From NCBI GenBank assembly GCA_016938235.1, contig JAFGVA010000150.1, positions 62,001 through 126,000 on the forward strand: a stretch of DNA of 64,000 nucleotides, read 5' to 3'. Under the pieces are notes generated by a model that saw only the letters and a program-made list of their open reading frames with translations, was not told where the DNA came from and searched no databases. This document shows, piece after piece, positions 1 to 8,135 of the stretch. Both the position numbers and the translations under genes were made by a program. Position 1 is the stretch's first letter. Each line of letters starts with the position of its first letter. Source of the DNA: Bacteroidales bacterium (GTDB taxonomy: Bacteria; Bacteroidota; Bacteroidia; Bacteroidales; UBA10428).

Positions 1-338
1 ACAGGAATTACAATTTCCGATTTCGAACGTGAATCGCATGCTATATGATCGGGAAAATCTTCTACATCAGCGACAATAATTGGCTCAGATTTTAAAACTG
101 AAGCCCAGCAAACGCCTTTAGGTTTTGTAAGTACCTGACAGGCTAATGGTCCCTGGTAGGGCCCAACAATTAACTCATCGTTTTTTATAAAATAAAATCC
201 TACCCAAAATATATATGGCACTTTATGATACAATAGGGCATTTATTGTTGCTAACTGAGCATTTAGTGAAGGACTGTTTTTTAAAAGAGGCTCAAGTTGA
301 TGTATAAGTCTGTTGTATTTTTTTTGTTTCGAGTTCAT
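1..338 (-). CDS. msrC: Free methionine-(R)-sulfoxide reductase (fRMsr, GAF fold), 3' end outside window
   Basis: Repairs oxidised free methionine (the R-sulfoxide) in the cytosol using thioredoxin. The visible 112 residues form the N-terminal part of a GAF domain. Three cysteines sit at 67 (ACQ), 77 (KGVCW) and 101 (HIACDSRSKSE). Their spacings of 10 and 24 residues equal those of the catalytic trio of E. coli fRMsr (Cys84, Cys94, Cys118), and the HIACDSRSKSEIV block is the family signature. The ATG is at 336-338. The C-terminal part lies beyond base 1, so completeness cannot be judged. It is a single gene read leftward, downstream of the terminator that closes the next small gene. Confidence 0.9.
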   Translation of the reverse strand, partial: MNSKQKKYNRLIHQLEPLLKNSPSLNAQLATINALLYHKVPYIFWVGFYFIKNDELIVGPYQGPLACQVLTKPKGVCWASVLKSEPIIVADVEDFPDHIACDSRSKSEIVIP

Positions 339-360
339 TACAAAATGTTTGCTGGAAATA

Positions 361-396
361 TAAAAAAAAATAATCCAAACAGAAGCCTGGATTATT
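361..396 (-). terminator. Rho-independent terminator of the 72-residue ORF
   Basis: Read leftward, a perfect 9-bp stem (AATAATCCA at 369-377 pairing with TGGATTATT at 388-396) is followed directly by a run of nine T. It lies 27 bases past the stop of the small gene at 423-641 and supports that gene being real. Confidence 0.85.
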
Positions 397-422
397 AATT
401 TCTTGAAATTGTTTGTTGGTTT

Positions 423-641
423 TTAGGCTGGTATAAAGTCATAGATACGTATTACTTTAAACAAATTGTGTGGCAATGGTTTTAATACAATTCGTTTATC
501 ACCCTTTTGGTAGAGCACATAGTGATAAAATTCGAAACACTGTAAGTTTGTAGGTCTTACTCCAAGCAAGCTAAGTTCATCTGTACTAAAGCATGAACCT
601 GATTTGATTTGTAGGGTAGGAGTTTGTACTAATGTATTCAT
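423..641 (-). CDS. Small hypothetical protein (72 aa)
   Basis: I do not recognise this protein. It is 72 residues, with no signal peptide or membrane segment, a basic middle (QKGDKRIVLKPLP) and an aromatic stretch (FEFYHYVLY). Support for expression comes from context: it has its own strong terminator just downstream, and a pair of near-palindromic direct repeats 66-104 bases upstream that could be operator sites. The ATG is at 639-641 with an AT-rich leader and no clear Shine-Dalgarno, which is usual in this phylum. It could be a small regulator or stress protein, but nothing in the sequence decides this. Confidence 0.6.
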   Translation of the reverse strand: MNTLVQTPTLQIKSGSCFSTDELSLLGVRPTNLQCFEFYHYVLYQKGDKRIVLKPLPHNLFKVIRIYDFIPA

Positions 642-706
642 ATCTATTGAGATTTGGTTCCGGTACTAAACTACTATAAAGTTCAACTTGAAACCTAAAG
701 AGTTGT

Positions 707-745
707 GGTGATATGAATTACCTAAGAAGGGTGATATGAATCACC
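707..745. repeat. Two tandem 16-bp near-palindromes, candidate operator
   Basis: GGTGATATGAATTACC (707-722) and GGTGATATGAATCACC (730-745) are direct repeats differing at one base, with a start-to-start distance of 23 bp. Each is itself a palindrome of the form GGTGAT-ATGA-ATCACC (the first imperfect). They lie upstream of the minus-strand 72-residue gene, so a dimeric regulator binding twice on one DNA face is plausible. Confidence 0.6.
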
Positions 746-796
746 ACTAAAAACACTTTAGAATACATGTAAATAAATGAAATACAGTAATATACA

Positions 797-821
797 TTAA
801 TTGTTGTATTTTAACAATTAA
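797..821. repeat. Perfect 9-bp inverted repeat in the 642-930 intergenic stretch
   Basis: TTAATTGTT (797-805) and AACAATTAA (813-821) form a perfect inverted repeat around a 7-base spacer. No T-run follows on the plus strand, so it does not look like a plus-strand terminator. Apart from this and the tandem repeats at 707-745, the stretch 642-930 is AT-rich and I see no gene in it. Confidence 0.5.
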
Positions 822-930
822 AAAAATAGTATAAATACAACAGTTTTTCTTTGGAAAAAAAATCAGGAAGTCCTATAATATACAAAAAAATATTGTAAAA
901 AACAAGAGTTAATTTTGCGAAATGACCAAA

Positions 931-969
931 TAAAAAACCGGTTAAGTTTTTTTAACATTAACCGGTTTT
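931..969 (-). terminator. Terminator of tRNA-Lys
   Basis: Directly after the tRNA 3' end, read leftward, AACCGGTTAA pairs with TTAACCGGTT across a short loop and is followed by a T-rich run. This is a standard intrinsic terminator. Confidence 0.8.
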
Positions 970-970
970 G

Positions 971-1043
971 TGATTCCGCTGAGGCTCGAACTCAGGACCC
1001 CATCCTTAAAAGGGATGTGCTCTACCAACTGAGCTACGGAATC
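971..1043 (-). tRNA. tRNA-Lys (anticodon UUU)
   Basis: The reverse complement folds into a full cloverleaf. The 7-bp acceptor is GATTCCG/CGGAATC, the D-arm is GCTC/GAGC, the anticodon stem is CATCC/GGATG with loop CTTTTAA (anticodon TTT), and the T-arm is CTGAG-TTCGAGC-CTCAG. The discriminator base is A and CCA is not encoded. It has its own promoter (1083-1112) and terminator (931-969), so it is a single-gene transcription unit. Confidence 0.97.
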
Positions 1044-1082
1044 TTAATTTCAGAGGGCTTAAAGCCTCTCTCAAAGGCGATG

Positions 1083-1112
1083 CAAAAATAGTATTTTAAT
1101 CTTTCCTGCAAA
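1083..1112 (-). promoter_or_regulatory. Promoter of tRNA-Lys
   Basis: On the minus strand a perfect Bacteroidota -7 element TATTTTTG (1090-1083) follows a TTTG -33 element (1112-1109) with an 18-base spacer. The predicted leader of about 35 bases contains a small hairpin (AGAGGC...) before the tRNA 5' end. Confidence 0.65.
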
Positions 1113-1258
1113 AATATTTCGGAAAATAATTTGACTTTTTTTTTGTATATTTAATAAGCGGTTCAAAAAGAATGTTTTATATATGAACAAAACTTTTTAA
1201 TATCGTGTTCGTAATACTAATATAAATTTAATACTAACTAAGCATAAAAACATATCAG

Positions 1259-2329
1259 ATGAAAAACAAAATCCTAACTTTAATTGTCGTTAGCTTAATC
1301 AGTTATAATTCCTTCTCTCAAATTAAAGGAGTTGCAGATATGCTGGGTAGCGGAACCGAAAACGCAGAAGCTCTTTTTGAAGCCTACCTGTCACCCTGGA
1401 CAAATGCTTTTGGAGCCAGTTTAAATGGAGGCTGGTATAACACTGCAAAACCACATAAATTAGGAGGTTTTGATATAACAATGAGCTTTAATGCAGCAAT
1501 AATACCTGATTTGGATAAAACTTTTGACTTATCAGGTTTAGGTTTATCGGGAATGTCTTTCCCCGAAGGTTCCATGTCGTCAACAGCAGCCGGGCCAAGA
1601 GATGGGGGCAAGCCTATGATATATACCCCAAATGCTGCATATCCTCAAGCGTCTGTTCCCATTAATGCTCCAAATGGTACAGGAGTGGGATTTATACCGC
1701 TTCCAACAGCACAAATTGGTGTTGGTTTCATTAAAGAAACCGATCTTAATTTTAGATATATGCCTGAAGTTTCGTTAGGTGATATTGGTAACATGAAGCT
1801 TTGGGGGATAGGAGTGAAGCATTCTATTAAACAATGGATCCCGGTTCTGGCTAAGGTTCCGGTATTTCAACTTTCGGCTCAGGGTGGATATACAAAGTTT
1901 TCTACCAATCTGGGGATTAATTTAACTCCTGATGCTTTTGGAGATGATTATAGCAGTTTGGGAACAGGAAATTATAATGATCAAAACTTTGGTTTTGAAG
2001 TTTCCAGCTTTACAGCTAATATTCTTGTTGGGGCTAATTTACCGGTTGTTTGTTTTTATGGAGGCCTTGGTTTTGCCACAACAAAAGCAAACCTAACCTT
2101 AACAGGAAACTTCCCAATACCAGATGTTGATACAGAAACCGGACACCGAATAATAAATGACATTACAGATCCTATAAATGCTGAAATGACAAATAGCGAT
2201 GGATCAAAAACAAAACCCCGTTTAAATGTGGGTATGCGTATTAAGCTGGGAGTTATTACCTTCCATGGCGATTATACCTATGCGAACTACAGTGTGGCAA
2301 CAGGCGGAATAGGTATAAGTTTTAGATAA
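1259..2329 (+). CDS. Secreted envelope protein, DUF6588-like
   Basis: This is a 356-residue exported protein with a cleavable signal peptide (Lys-rich start, hydrophobic core, site after SFSQ, about residue 20). The rest is rich in Gly, Asn and aromatic residues in alternating, beta-barrel-like stretches and ends in a typical outer-membrane C-terminus (GIGISFR). The LGGFDITMSFNAA block near residue 70 resembles a Bacteroidota-only family I recall as DUF6588, whose function is unknown; that family name is from memory. It is a single gene between the tRNA promoter and a strong terminator. An outer-membrane beta-barrel is inferred. Confidence 0.75.
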   Translation: MKNKILTLIVVSLISYNSFSQIKGVADMLGSGTENAEALFEAYLSPWTNAFGASLNGGWYNTAKPHKLGGFDITMSFNAAIIPDLDKTFDLSGLGLSGMSFPEGSMSSTAAGPRDGGKPMIYTPNAAYPQASVPINAPNGTGVGFIPLPTAQIGVGFIKETDLNFRYMPEVSLGDIGNMKLWGIGVKHSIKQWIPVLAKVPVFQLSAQGGYTKFSTNLGINLTPDAFGDDYSSLGTGNYNDQNFGFEVSSFTANILVGANLPVVCFYGGLGFATTKANLTLTGNFPIPDVDTETGHRIINDITDPINAEMTNSDGSKTKPRLNVGMRIKLGVITFHGDYTYANYSVATGGIGISFR

Positions 2330-2352
2330 AACTTAGACAATACTTTAGAATA

Positions 2353-2382
2353 AGTCCCTGGTTTAAGCCGGGGATTTTTTTT
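2353..2382 (+). terminator. Terminator after the DUF6588-like gene
   Basis: TCCCTGG pairs with CCGGGGA (2355-2373) and is followed by a run of eight T. It lies between two convergent genes; the T-run favours rightward transcription. Confidence 0.85.
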
Positions 2383-2384
2383 GT

Positions 2385-2984
2385 CTAAAAATAAAATCCC
2401 AGTCTGATTGTTGGATTACTATAAGAAGAATATGGATTCTGTGTTACATCAAAAAGTACAAGAAGCGATAATCCTCCATTGTGCTCACCAAAAGGCTGAA
2501 AAATACCCGCACCTACCAGAACATTGTCTATCCATTCCCGACCGATTGAAACAAAACTGTTGTTGTGAATATAATATTTTTCAATATTAACATGTTCTAA
2601 TTCTGAATAGACAACAATATTGCCAATATTTATATTGATTTTCTCATCCAGATTTGCTAAAAGTGTATACATAACTATTGCCCGCGGACCATACGATGAA
2701 GTTTTATAATTGAATGATTTATAGTTAATATAATTATATGTAAATCCCGGCCCTACTTGCAGCCTGGGAGTTGCCCGGTACAGAGCAAGAGGCGAAATAT
2801 CAATGTATGTTAAATAGCCGAATGAAAGTCCCAGGTTTCCTCCAAAAGCCCATTTTTCAAGAGCTTTTTTCTCATTTTTTTCATTCTTCGACTCTCCTTC
2901 CAGACTATAAAAGTCATCATCCTGACAAAATGCATTTGCTGTAAATAATGAAGACATTACTATTATAAAGAGATATTTATTCAT
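2385..2984 (-). CDS. Exported beta-barrel-like hypothetical protein (199 aa)
   Basis: It has a signal peptide (MNKYLFIIV..., cleavage near NAFCQ) followed by a charged Glu/Lys linker (ESKNEKNEKKALEKW). About 150 residues of alternating amphipathic strands follow, ending in RLGFYF with a terminal Phe, the usual outer-membrane insertion signal. I chose the ATG at 2984 because the upstream in-frame TTG only adds three residues and breaks the signal-peptide layout. It resembles small OmpW/OprF-like barrels of Bacteroidota, but I do not recognise a named family. It converges on the preceding gene. Confidence 0.7.
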   Translation of the reverse strand: MNKYLFIIVMSSLFTANAFCQDDDFYSLEGESKNEKNEKKALEKWAFGGNLGLSFGYLTYIDISPLALYRATPRLQVGPGFTYNYINYKSFNYKTSSYGPRAIVMYTLLANLDEKININIGNIVVYSELEHVNIEKYYIHNNSFVSIGREWIDNVLVGAGIFQPFGEHNGGLSLLVLFDVTQNPYSSYSNPTIRLGFYF

Positions 2985-3106
2985 AAATAACAATTAATTG
3001 TTGTAATTATTAAGCTCGTAAAAATAAAATCTGACTGAGATTGTTTTTGCGTTTCCAGTCAAATAGGTTTATTTAGCAAATATAAATCAATAACAGGTTT
3101 TATACC

Positions 3107-3814
3107 ATGAATATTGTATTAACCGGTGCAAGTAAAGGAATTGGATTCGAAACTGCTTTGGCTTTGAGCAATTATAAGCTTAAAAATCTAATTTTGATAT
3201 CCAGAAATAAGGAAGGATTGCAAATTCTGGAAAAGAAAATTCAGAATATCAACAAGCAGGTTAATATTAAGCTGATTGCAGAAGATATTAATTCGATTAG
3301 TGAACAGCCCGAAATTTTGCTAAGTAAGCTTAATTTTGAAAGCGTAGATATTATTATAAACAATGCGGGATTACTTATAAATAAGCCATTTGCTGAGATA
3401 AGCCAACCTGAAGCTGAAAACATGTTTAGAGTTAATGTGTTAGTACCCATGCAACTGGTTCGAATTTGTTTTGATAAATTGAAAGCATCACCCGCTTCGC
3501 ATGTGCTGAATATTGGAAGTATGGGTGGTTTTCAGGGTAGTTCAAAATTTGCCGGATTAAGCTATTACAGCGCTTCTAAAGCGGCCTTAGCAGTAATGTC
3601 TGAGTGTCTTGCAACTGAGTTTCAGGAAACCAATATCAGGTTTAATTGCCTTGCTTTGGGAGCAGTTCAGACCGAAATGCTTGAAGAAGCATTTCCCGGA
3701 TACCAGGCGCCTATAAGTTCAGAAAACATGGGTCGGTATATTGCTGACTTTGCAATTAACGGACATAAATATTATAATGGAAAGATACTGCCCGTATCCA
3801 TTTCTAATCCTTAA
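3107..3814 (+). CDS. Short-chain dehydrogenase/reductase (SDR)
   Basis: A 235-residue classical SDR with a Rossmann NAD(P)-binding fold. Visible motifs are TGASKGIG near residues 6-13 (cofactor loop), NNAG near 84-87, a catalytic Ser (GSMGG) near 138 and YYSASK (Tyr/Lys catalytic pair) near 152-157. The Arg in ISRNKEG after the second strand would suit NADP(H), which is an inference. The C-terminus is short, without the extra substrate-loop helices of fatty-acid reductases such as FabG. The substrate cannot be told from sequence. It is a single gene converging on the butyrate kinase gene 16 bases away. Confidence 0.9.
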   Translation: MNIVLTGASKGIGFETALALSNYKLKNLILISRNKEGLQILEKKIQNINKQVNIKLIAEDINSISEQPEILLSKLNFESVDIIINNAGLLINKPFAEISQPEAENMFRVNVLVPMQLVRICFDKLKASPASHVLNIGSMGGFQGSSKFAGLSYYSASKAALAVMSECLATEFQETNIRFNCLALGAVQTEMLEEAFPGYQAPISSENMGRYIADFAINGHKYYNGKILPVSISNP

Positions 3815-3830
3815 TAATTAGCCTTTTATA

Positions 3831-4922
3831 TTAGAATTGAACCATATTTGACTCATTGTAATCTTTTGGTTGCACCTGCCCTTTAAGCACCATAAGTCCA
3901 TTCCAGGCCAGAGCGTGCATTTCATCTTCGCCCGGGTAAATAACAACCGGAGCAATGAAAGAAACCATCGATTTTATATATTCAACAACCATAGTATTGT
4001 GCGAAATACCTCCTGTTAAAATTATTGCATCAACATGTCCCTTCAATACTGCCGACAGAGCACCAATTTCTTTACCTATCTGGTATGCCATTGCATCCTG
4101 AACCTTACGGGCTTCTTTATTACCATCTTCGGCCATGAGCTCAACCTCATAAGCACTGTTTGTGCCAAGATAGGCTACAAGACCACCTTTGCCGGTAATC
4201 ATTTTCTTTACCTGGTCAAGTGTCATGCCTTCTTCGAAACATAGTTTTGCAAGAGCACCTGCCGGTAATGTTCCGGTACGTTCCGGTGAGAAGGGACCTT
4301 CGCCATCAAGTGCCTGGTTCACATCGATTACCCTGCCAAAATGGTGCGCACCAACAGAAACGCCACCTCCCATATGAGCTATAATAAGACTTAACTCTTC
4401 ATATTTCCTGTTTATTAAACGTGCATAAGCCCGGCCAATTGCTTTATGGTTTAGTGCATGAAATATAGAGTAGCGTTTAAAATTCGGATGTCCTGTATAT
4501 CTGGCAACATCTTCCAGTTCATCAACAACAACGGGATCAGCAATAAAGGCCTGGCATCCTTCAATTTGTCGGGCAATATCGTCGGCAATTAAACCGCCCA
4601 GGTTGCTTGCATGTTCACCAAAAATACCTTCTTTAAGGTCTTTTTTCATAACCTCGTTTACCCTGTAGACCCCCGATTTTATGGGGCGTAATAATCCGCC
4701 GCGACCAATAACTGCTTTAATTTTATTTATATCGAGATGCGAATTGGTTAATTCATCAAGAATGCACTTTTTTCTGTATTCGTATTGATTTGCAATTTTG
4801 CCTAGTTTTTCAAGTTCTTTTATATTGTGTACCATATTCTTAAGGAAAACCGGGCGGGAATTTTCAAAAACTGCAATTTTTGTTGATGTTGATCCTGGAT
4901 TTATAGCTAATATCTTAATCAT
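3831..4922 (-). CDS. buk: Butyrate kinase
   Basis: Converts butyryl phosphate and ADP to butyrate and ATP, the last step of butyrate fermentation; other short or branched acyl phosphates are possible substrates. The 363-residue length is normal. ASKHA-fold signatures are NPGSTSTKIA at the N-terminus (phosphate loop), HMGGGVSVGAH near 184 and the ILTGGISHN block near 303. It is last in the leftward pta-hbd-ackA-ptb-buk series, 8 bases after ptb. Buk is favoured over acetate kinase by length, by the FSPERTGTLP segment and by pairing with ptb; a true ackA lies three kilobases upstream in the same block. Confidence 0.95.
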   Translation of the reverse strand: MIKILAINPGSTSTKIAVFENSRPVFLKNMVHNIKELEKLGKIANQYEYRKKCILDELTNSHLDINKIKAVIGRGGLLRPIKSGVYRVNEVMKKDLKEGIFGEHASNLGGLIADDIARQIEGCQAFIADPVVVDELEDVARYTGHPNFKRYSIFHALNHKAIGRAYARLINRKYEELSLIIAHMGGGVSVGAHHFGRVIDVNQALDGEGPFSPERTGTLPAGALAKLCFEEGMTLDQVKKMITGKGGLVAYLGTNSAYEVELMAEDGNKEARKVQDAMAYQIGKEIGALSAVLKGHVDAIILTGGISHNTMVVEYIKSMVSFIAPVVIYPGEDEMHALAWNGLMVLKGQVQPKDYNESNMVQF

Positions 4923-4930
4923 ATACTGTA

Positions 4931-5827
4931 TTATTTACTTAGTAAAACACCTAAAACAATTGAGAAAAACTTGGTTTCTTCGTTATCTGCTCTCGAAGTA
5001 AGAACTATTGGAGCTTTGCTGCCTAAAACTATGGCAGCGCAACGCGATTTTCCTAGAAAAGATAGTGATTTATACAATATGTTTCCTGCTTCAATATCCG
5101 GAGCCACCAATATGTCGGCATCCCCGGCAACTGGTCCTCCAATGTTTTTGTGTTCTGCAGCTTTTTTAGAAATTGCATTGTCAAGAGCCAGCGGACCATC
5201 AACATAACAAGGTTTGTTTTCGGAAAGAAAAATAGCTTTAAGTTCAGCAGCTTCAATAGTTGCCGGCATTTTTACATTTACCTTTTCAACTGCTGTTAGC
5301 AGGGCAACTTTTGGTTTTTCTATTCCAAATTCCCGAAAAGCATTTATCGCATTATTGATAATTGACTTCTTTTCTTCAAGACTGGGAGCAATGTTCATGG
5401 CTGCGTCAGTAACACCTAATAATTTATGATACATGGGGCTTTCAAAAACTGCAAGATGACTTAGAAGTTGGTTGTCGACCAGTCCGTATTCTTTTGATAC
5501 CACATGCTTTAGTAAAGTACCTGTTGATACAAGTCCTTTCATTAGAATATCTGCATGGCCCGAATGCACCAGTTGTACAGCTTTTGCACATGCGGTGTCG
5601 CTGTCAGGAGTATCAACAATATTACTACTGTCAATATTTATTTTTGCTTCTGAAGCGGCTTTAATAATTTCTTCTTTATTACCAACAAAAATTGGGGCTA
5701 TTAGCCCCAACTTGTGTGCAGTATTAATAGCACTTAAAACATAAATATCATGAGCAGCCGCAATTGCAAGTTTCTTCGTGCTGCTTTTTTTTGCTTTATC
5801 CAATAAGGTGTTAAGTGTGCTAATCAT
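4931..5827 (-). CDS. ptb: Phosphate butyryltransferase
   Basis: Converts butyryl-CoA and phosphate to butyryl phosphate, the substrate for the adjacent buk product. At 298 residues it has the usual size for Ptb and is shorter than the Pta at 8136-9137. The phosphate acetyl/butyryltransferase fold shows in the AAAHD start, LMKGLVSTGTLLKHV near 105-120, GVTDAAMNIAP near 148 and the C-terminal SRCAAIVLGSKAPIVLTSRAD. It lies 8 bases upstream of buk, consistent with translation from one message. Chain-length range cannot be read from sequence. Confidence 0.95.
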   Translation of the reverse strand: MISTLNTLLDKAKKSSTKKLAIAAAHDIYVLSAINTAHKLGLIAPIFVGNKEEIIKAASEAKINIDSSNIVDTPDSDTACAKAVQLVHSGHADILMKGLVSTGTLLKHVVSKEYGLVDNQLLSHLAVFESPMYHKLLGVTDAAMNIAPSLEEKKSIINNAINAFREFGIEKPKVALLTAVEKVNVKMPATIEAAELKAIFLSENKPCYVDGPLALDNAISKKAAEHKNIGGPVAGDADILVAPDIEAGNILYKSLSFLGKSRCAAIVLGSKAPIVLTSRADNEETKFFSIVLGVLLSK

Positions 5828-5913
5828 TAAAATGCAAAACTTTTATTTAAATATAAATAAAAATGAGCAATAGCTTAAATGATAAGCATCAGCTTTAAAC
5901 CAGCTGAAAGGAT

Positions 5914-7122
5914 TTATTTCAACTTAGATATAATTTGTTCTGTATCTTTGGCAATAACAAGTTCTTCGTTTGTAGGCACAATCATTACCTTTACAGGCGA
6001 ATCATCGGTTGAGATAATAACTTCCTTGCCTCTTACGCCATTGTTCTTATTTTTATCGAGCTTTATTCCAAGAAATTCTAATCCTTTACAAACATCTTCG
6101 CGTGTTTCCGGGCCATTTTCACCAATACCGCCGGCAAAGATTAATGTATCAATACCACCCATGGCAGCCGCATAAGAACCAATGTATTTTTTAATCCGGT
6201 AGTGATACATATGGAGTCCCAACAGGGCTCTTTCATCTTTTTTATCCCAGGCAGCTTCTTCGATTTCACGCATATCGCTTGAAATGCCTGTTACTCCAAG
6301 CATTCCACTTTGTTTGTTAAATACGGTATTAATTGAAGTAAGAGGTAATTCCTCTTTGTCCATAATAAAGCTTACAACTCCTATATCCAAGTCGCCGGAA
6401 CGGGTACCCATAATTAAACCTTCGATAGGAGTGAATCCCATAGATGTGTCAACCGAATTACCACCATCGATAGCGCACATAGAGGCTCCGTTTCCAAGGT
6501 GGCAGGTAACAATTTTCTGTTTTTTGATATCAACATTTAATATTTCGCATGCTCTTTTTGAAATGTATGAGTGGCTGGTGCCGTGAAACCCGTATCGACG
6601 AATTTTATACTTGTTGTATAGCGAATAGGGAATAGCATACATATAAGCATAATCAGGGATAGTCTGATGGAATGCAGTGTCGAAAGTTGCAACCTGCCTG
6701 ATGCCCGGAATCAGATTTTTCACAGCCAGCACGCCCTTTAGGTTTGCCGGATTATGCAGGGGAGCAAGCTCACCACATTTTTCAATTTCCTTTTCAACAA
6801 AGTCGTCGATAAAGGCACTTCCTTTAAAATGCTCACCACCATGAGCTACTCGGTGTCCACAGGCATCAATATCCTCAAGAGAATCAAGCATGCCATGTTT
6901 TTTACTAGTGAGAACACCTAAGATATACTCAATACCTGTTTGGTGATCAATAATTTCACCTTCGAAACGAACTTTCTGTCCGTCTTCTTTTTCAAGCTTT
7001 ATGAAAGAGCCTTTTAAACCAACTTTTTCAGCAACACCGGAAGCCAGGCATTTTTCTTCGGCCATATTCCAGAGTTGATATTTTATGGATGAACTTCCGC
7101 AGTTCAATACCAGAACCTTCAT
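5914..7122 (-). CDS. ackA: Acetate kinase
   Basis: Forms ATP and acetate from acetyl phosphate. The 402-residue length is typical. Signatures are LNCGSSSIKY at 5-14, the HRVAHGG block, FDTAFHQTIP, RRYGFHGTSHSYI and the C-terminal GGIGENGPETRED. It sits between hbd (18 bases upstream) and ptb (86 bases downstream). With the pta gene at the head of the block it supplies acetate fermentation and substrate-level ATP. The 86-base gap to ptb is the largest in the block and could hold a secondary promoter, though I see no clear one. Confidence 0.97.
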   Translation of the reverse strand: MKVLVLNCGSSSIKYQLWNMAEEKCLASGVAEKVGLKGSFIKLEKEDGQKVRFEGEIIDHQTGIEYILGVLTSKKHGMLDSLEDIDACGHRVAHGGEHFKGSAFIDDFVEKEIEKCGELAPLHNPANLKGVLAVKNLIPGIRQVATFDTAFHQTIPDYAYMYAIPYSLYNKYKIRRYGFHGTSHSYISKRACEILNVDIKKQKIVTCHLGNGASMCAIDGGNSVDTSMGFTPIEGLIMGTRSGDLDIGVVSFIMDKEELPLTSINTVFNKQSGMLGVTGISSDMREIEEAAWDKKDERALLGLHMYHYRIKKYIGSYAAAMGGIDTLIFAGGIGENGPETREDVCKGLEFLGIKLDKNKNNGVRGKEVIISTDDSPVKVMIVPTNEELVIAKDTEQIISKLK

Positions 7123-7140
7123 TTTTTTGATCTTTAATGT

Positions 7141-8091
7141 TTAAGAAATCTTTTTACCTTCCTCGTCGTAAGCGTAGAATCCTATACCCGAAATTCTACC
7201 TAATCGTTGAGCTCTAACAAGTTTTTTAATAAGTGGCGATGCAATATATTTACTGTCGCCAAACTCATTGTAGAGGTTTTCCATCCACCTGTTTACTTTA
7301 TCGAGCCCAATTTTATCTGCCATTTCGAATGGTCCTAAAGCCTGTCCAAGTCCGATACGCATTGTTTTATCGATATCTTCCATGGTGCTAACCCCTTCCA
7401 TTAGTACTTCGCAAGCTTCATTAAGTTGAACAACAAACAGGCGAACACTAACAAGACCGGGAGATTCCTGGCAAAGAATTGCTTCTTTACCGAGCATGGT
7501 AATAAACTTTGTTACTTTTGCATAAACATCATCAGAAGTATACAAACCACGCACTACTTCAATCATACGGGCACTGGGAGCATTGGTAAGGAAATGCAGA
7601 CTTACACAACGTTCTTTATTTTCTAATTCTGATGATAACTCGGTAATAACAATCGTGGTTGAGTTTGTAGCAATAATTGCATCGGTAGATACATATTTCT
7701 CAACATTCTTGAAAACTTCTTTACGGCAGGATATTCTTCTTTCTCGGGTTTTTGAACGGATAGATTCAATTACAAGATCGCAACCTTTTAGATGTTCATA
7801 ACCTACATAACCTGAAATACGTGATAATATTGCTCTTTTTTCACCGGTAGTCATACCCCAATGTTCAATCATATTATCAAGTTCCTGCTCTATATTTTTC
7901 ATTGCCAAATGAATCTTTTCATCAGAAAGTTCAATAAATACTATCTCTAATTCTTTCTGAGAGATTAACATGGCAATATTTTGCCCAACTGTTCCACAAC
8001 CTACTATTCCTACCTTTGAGAACAATTGTTTGGGTCTGTTTTTTGCGCTGAGTCCATAATTCTCAATGGGCTCAATTATTACTTCAGCCAT
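7141..8091 (-). CDS. 3-hydroxyacyl-CoA dehydrogenase family protein, altered active site
   Basis: A 316-residue protein of the 3-hydroxybutyryl-CoA dehydrogenase family. After a 25-residue N-terminal extension comes the NAD-binding GCGTVGQ motif (near 31-37) and then the C-terminal helical domain (LGQALGPFEMADKIGLDKV). The catalytic His-Glu pair is present (LHF...ARMIEVV). Two Asn residues usual in the family appear substituted: HFFNP reads HFLTN, and PGFIVNR reads PGLVSVR. Position among pta, ackA, ptb and buk suggests 3-hydroxybutyryl-CoA reduction toward butyrate, but the substitutions leave open a different substrate or a non-canonical role. No thiolase, crotonase or acyl-CoA dehydrogenase gene is in the window. 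Confidence 0.85.
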   Translation of the reverse strand: MAEVIIEPIENYGLSAKNRPKQLFSKVGIVGCGTVGQNIAMLISQKELEIVFIELSDEKIHLAMKNIEQELDNMIEHWGMTTGEKRAILSRISGYVGYEHLKGCDLVIESIRSKTRERRISCRKEVFKNVEKYVSTDAIIATNSTTIVITELSSELENKERCVSLHFLTNAPSARMIEVVRGLYTSDDVYAKVTKFITMLGKEAILCQESPGLVSVRLFVVQLNEACEVLMEGVSTMEDIDKTMRIGLGQALGPFEMADKIGLDKVNRWMENLYNEFGDSKYIASPLIKKLVRAQRLGRISGIGFYAYDEEGKKIS

Positions 8092-8135
8092 TTTTAACGA
8101 TTTGATTTTTTTTGTGTATATAATTTACGAAAAAT

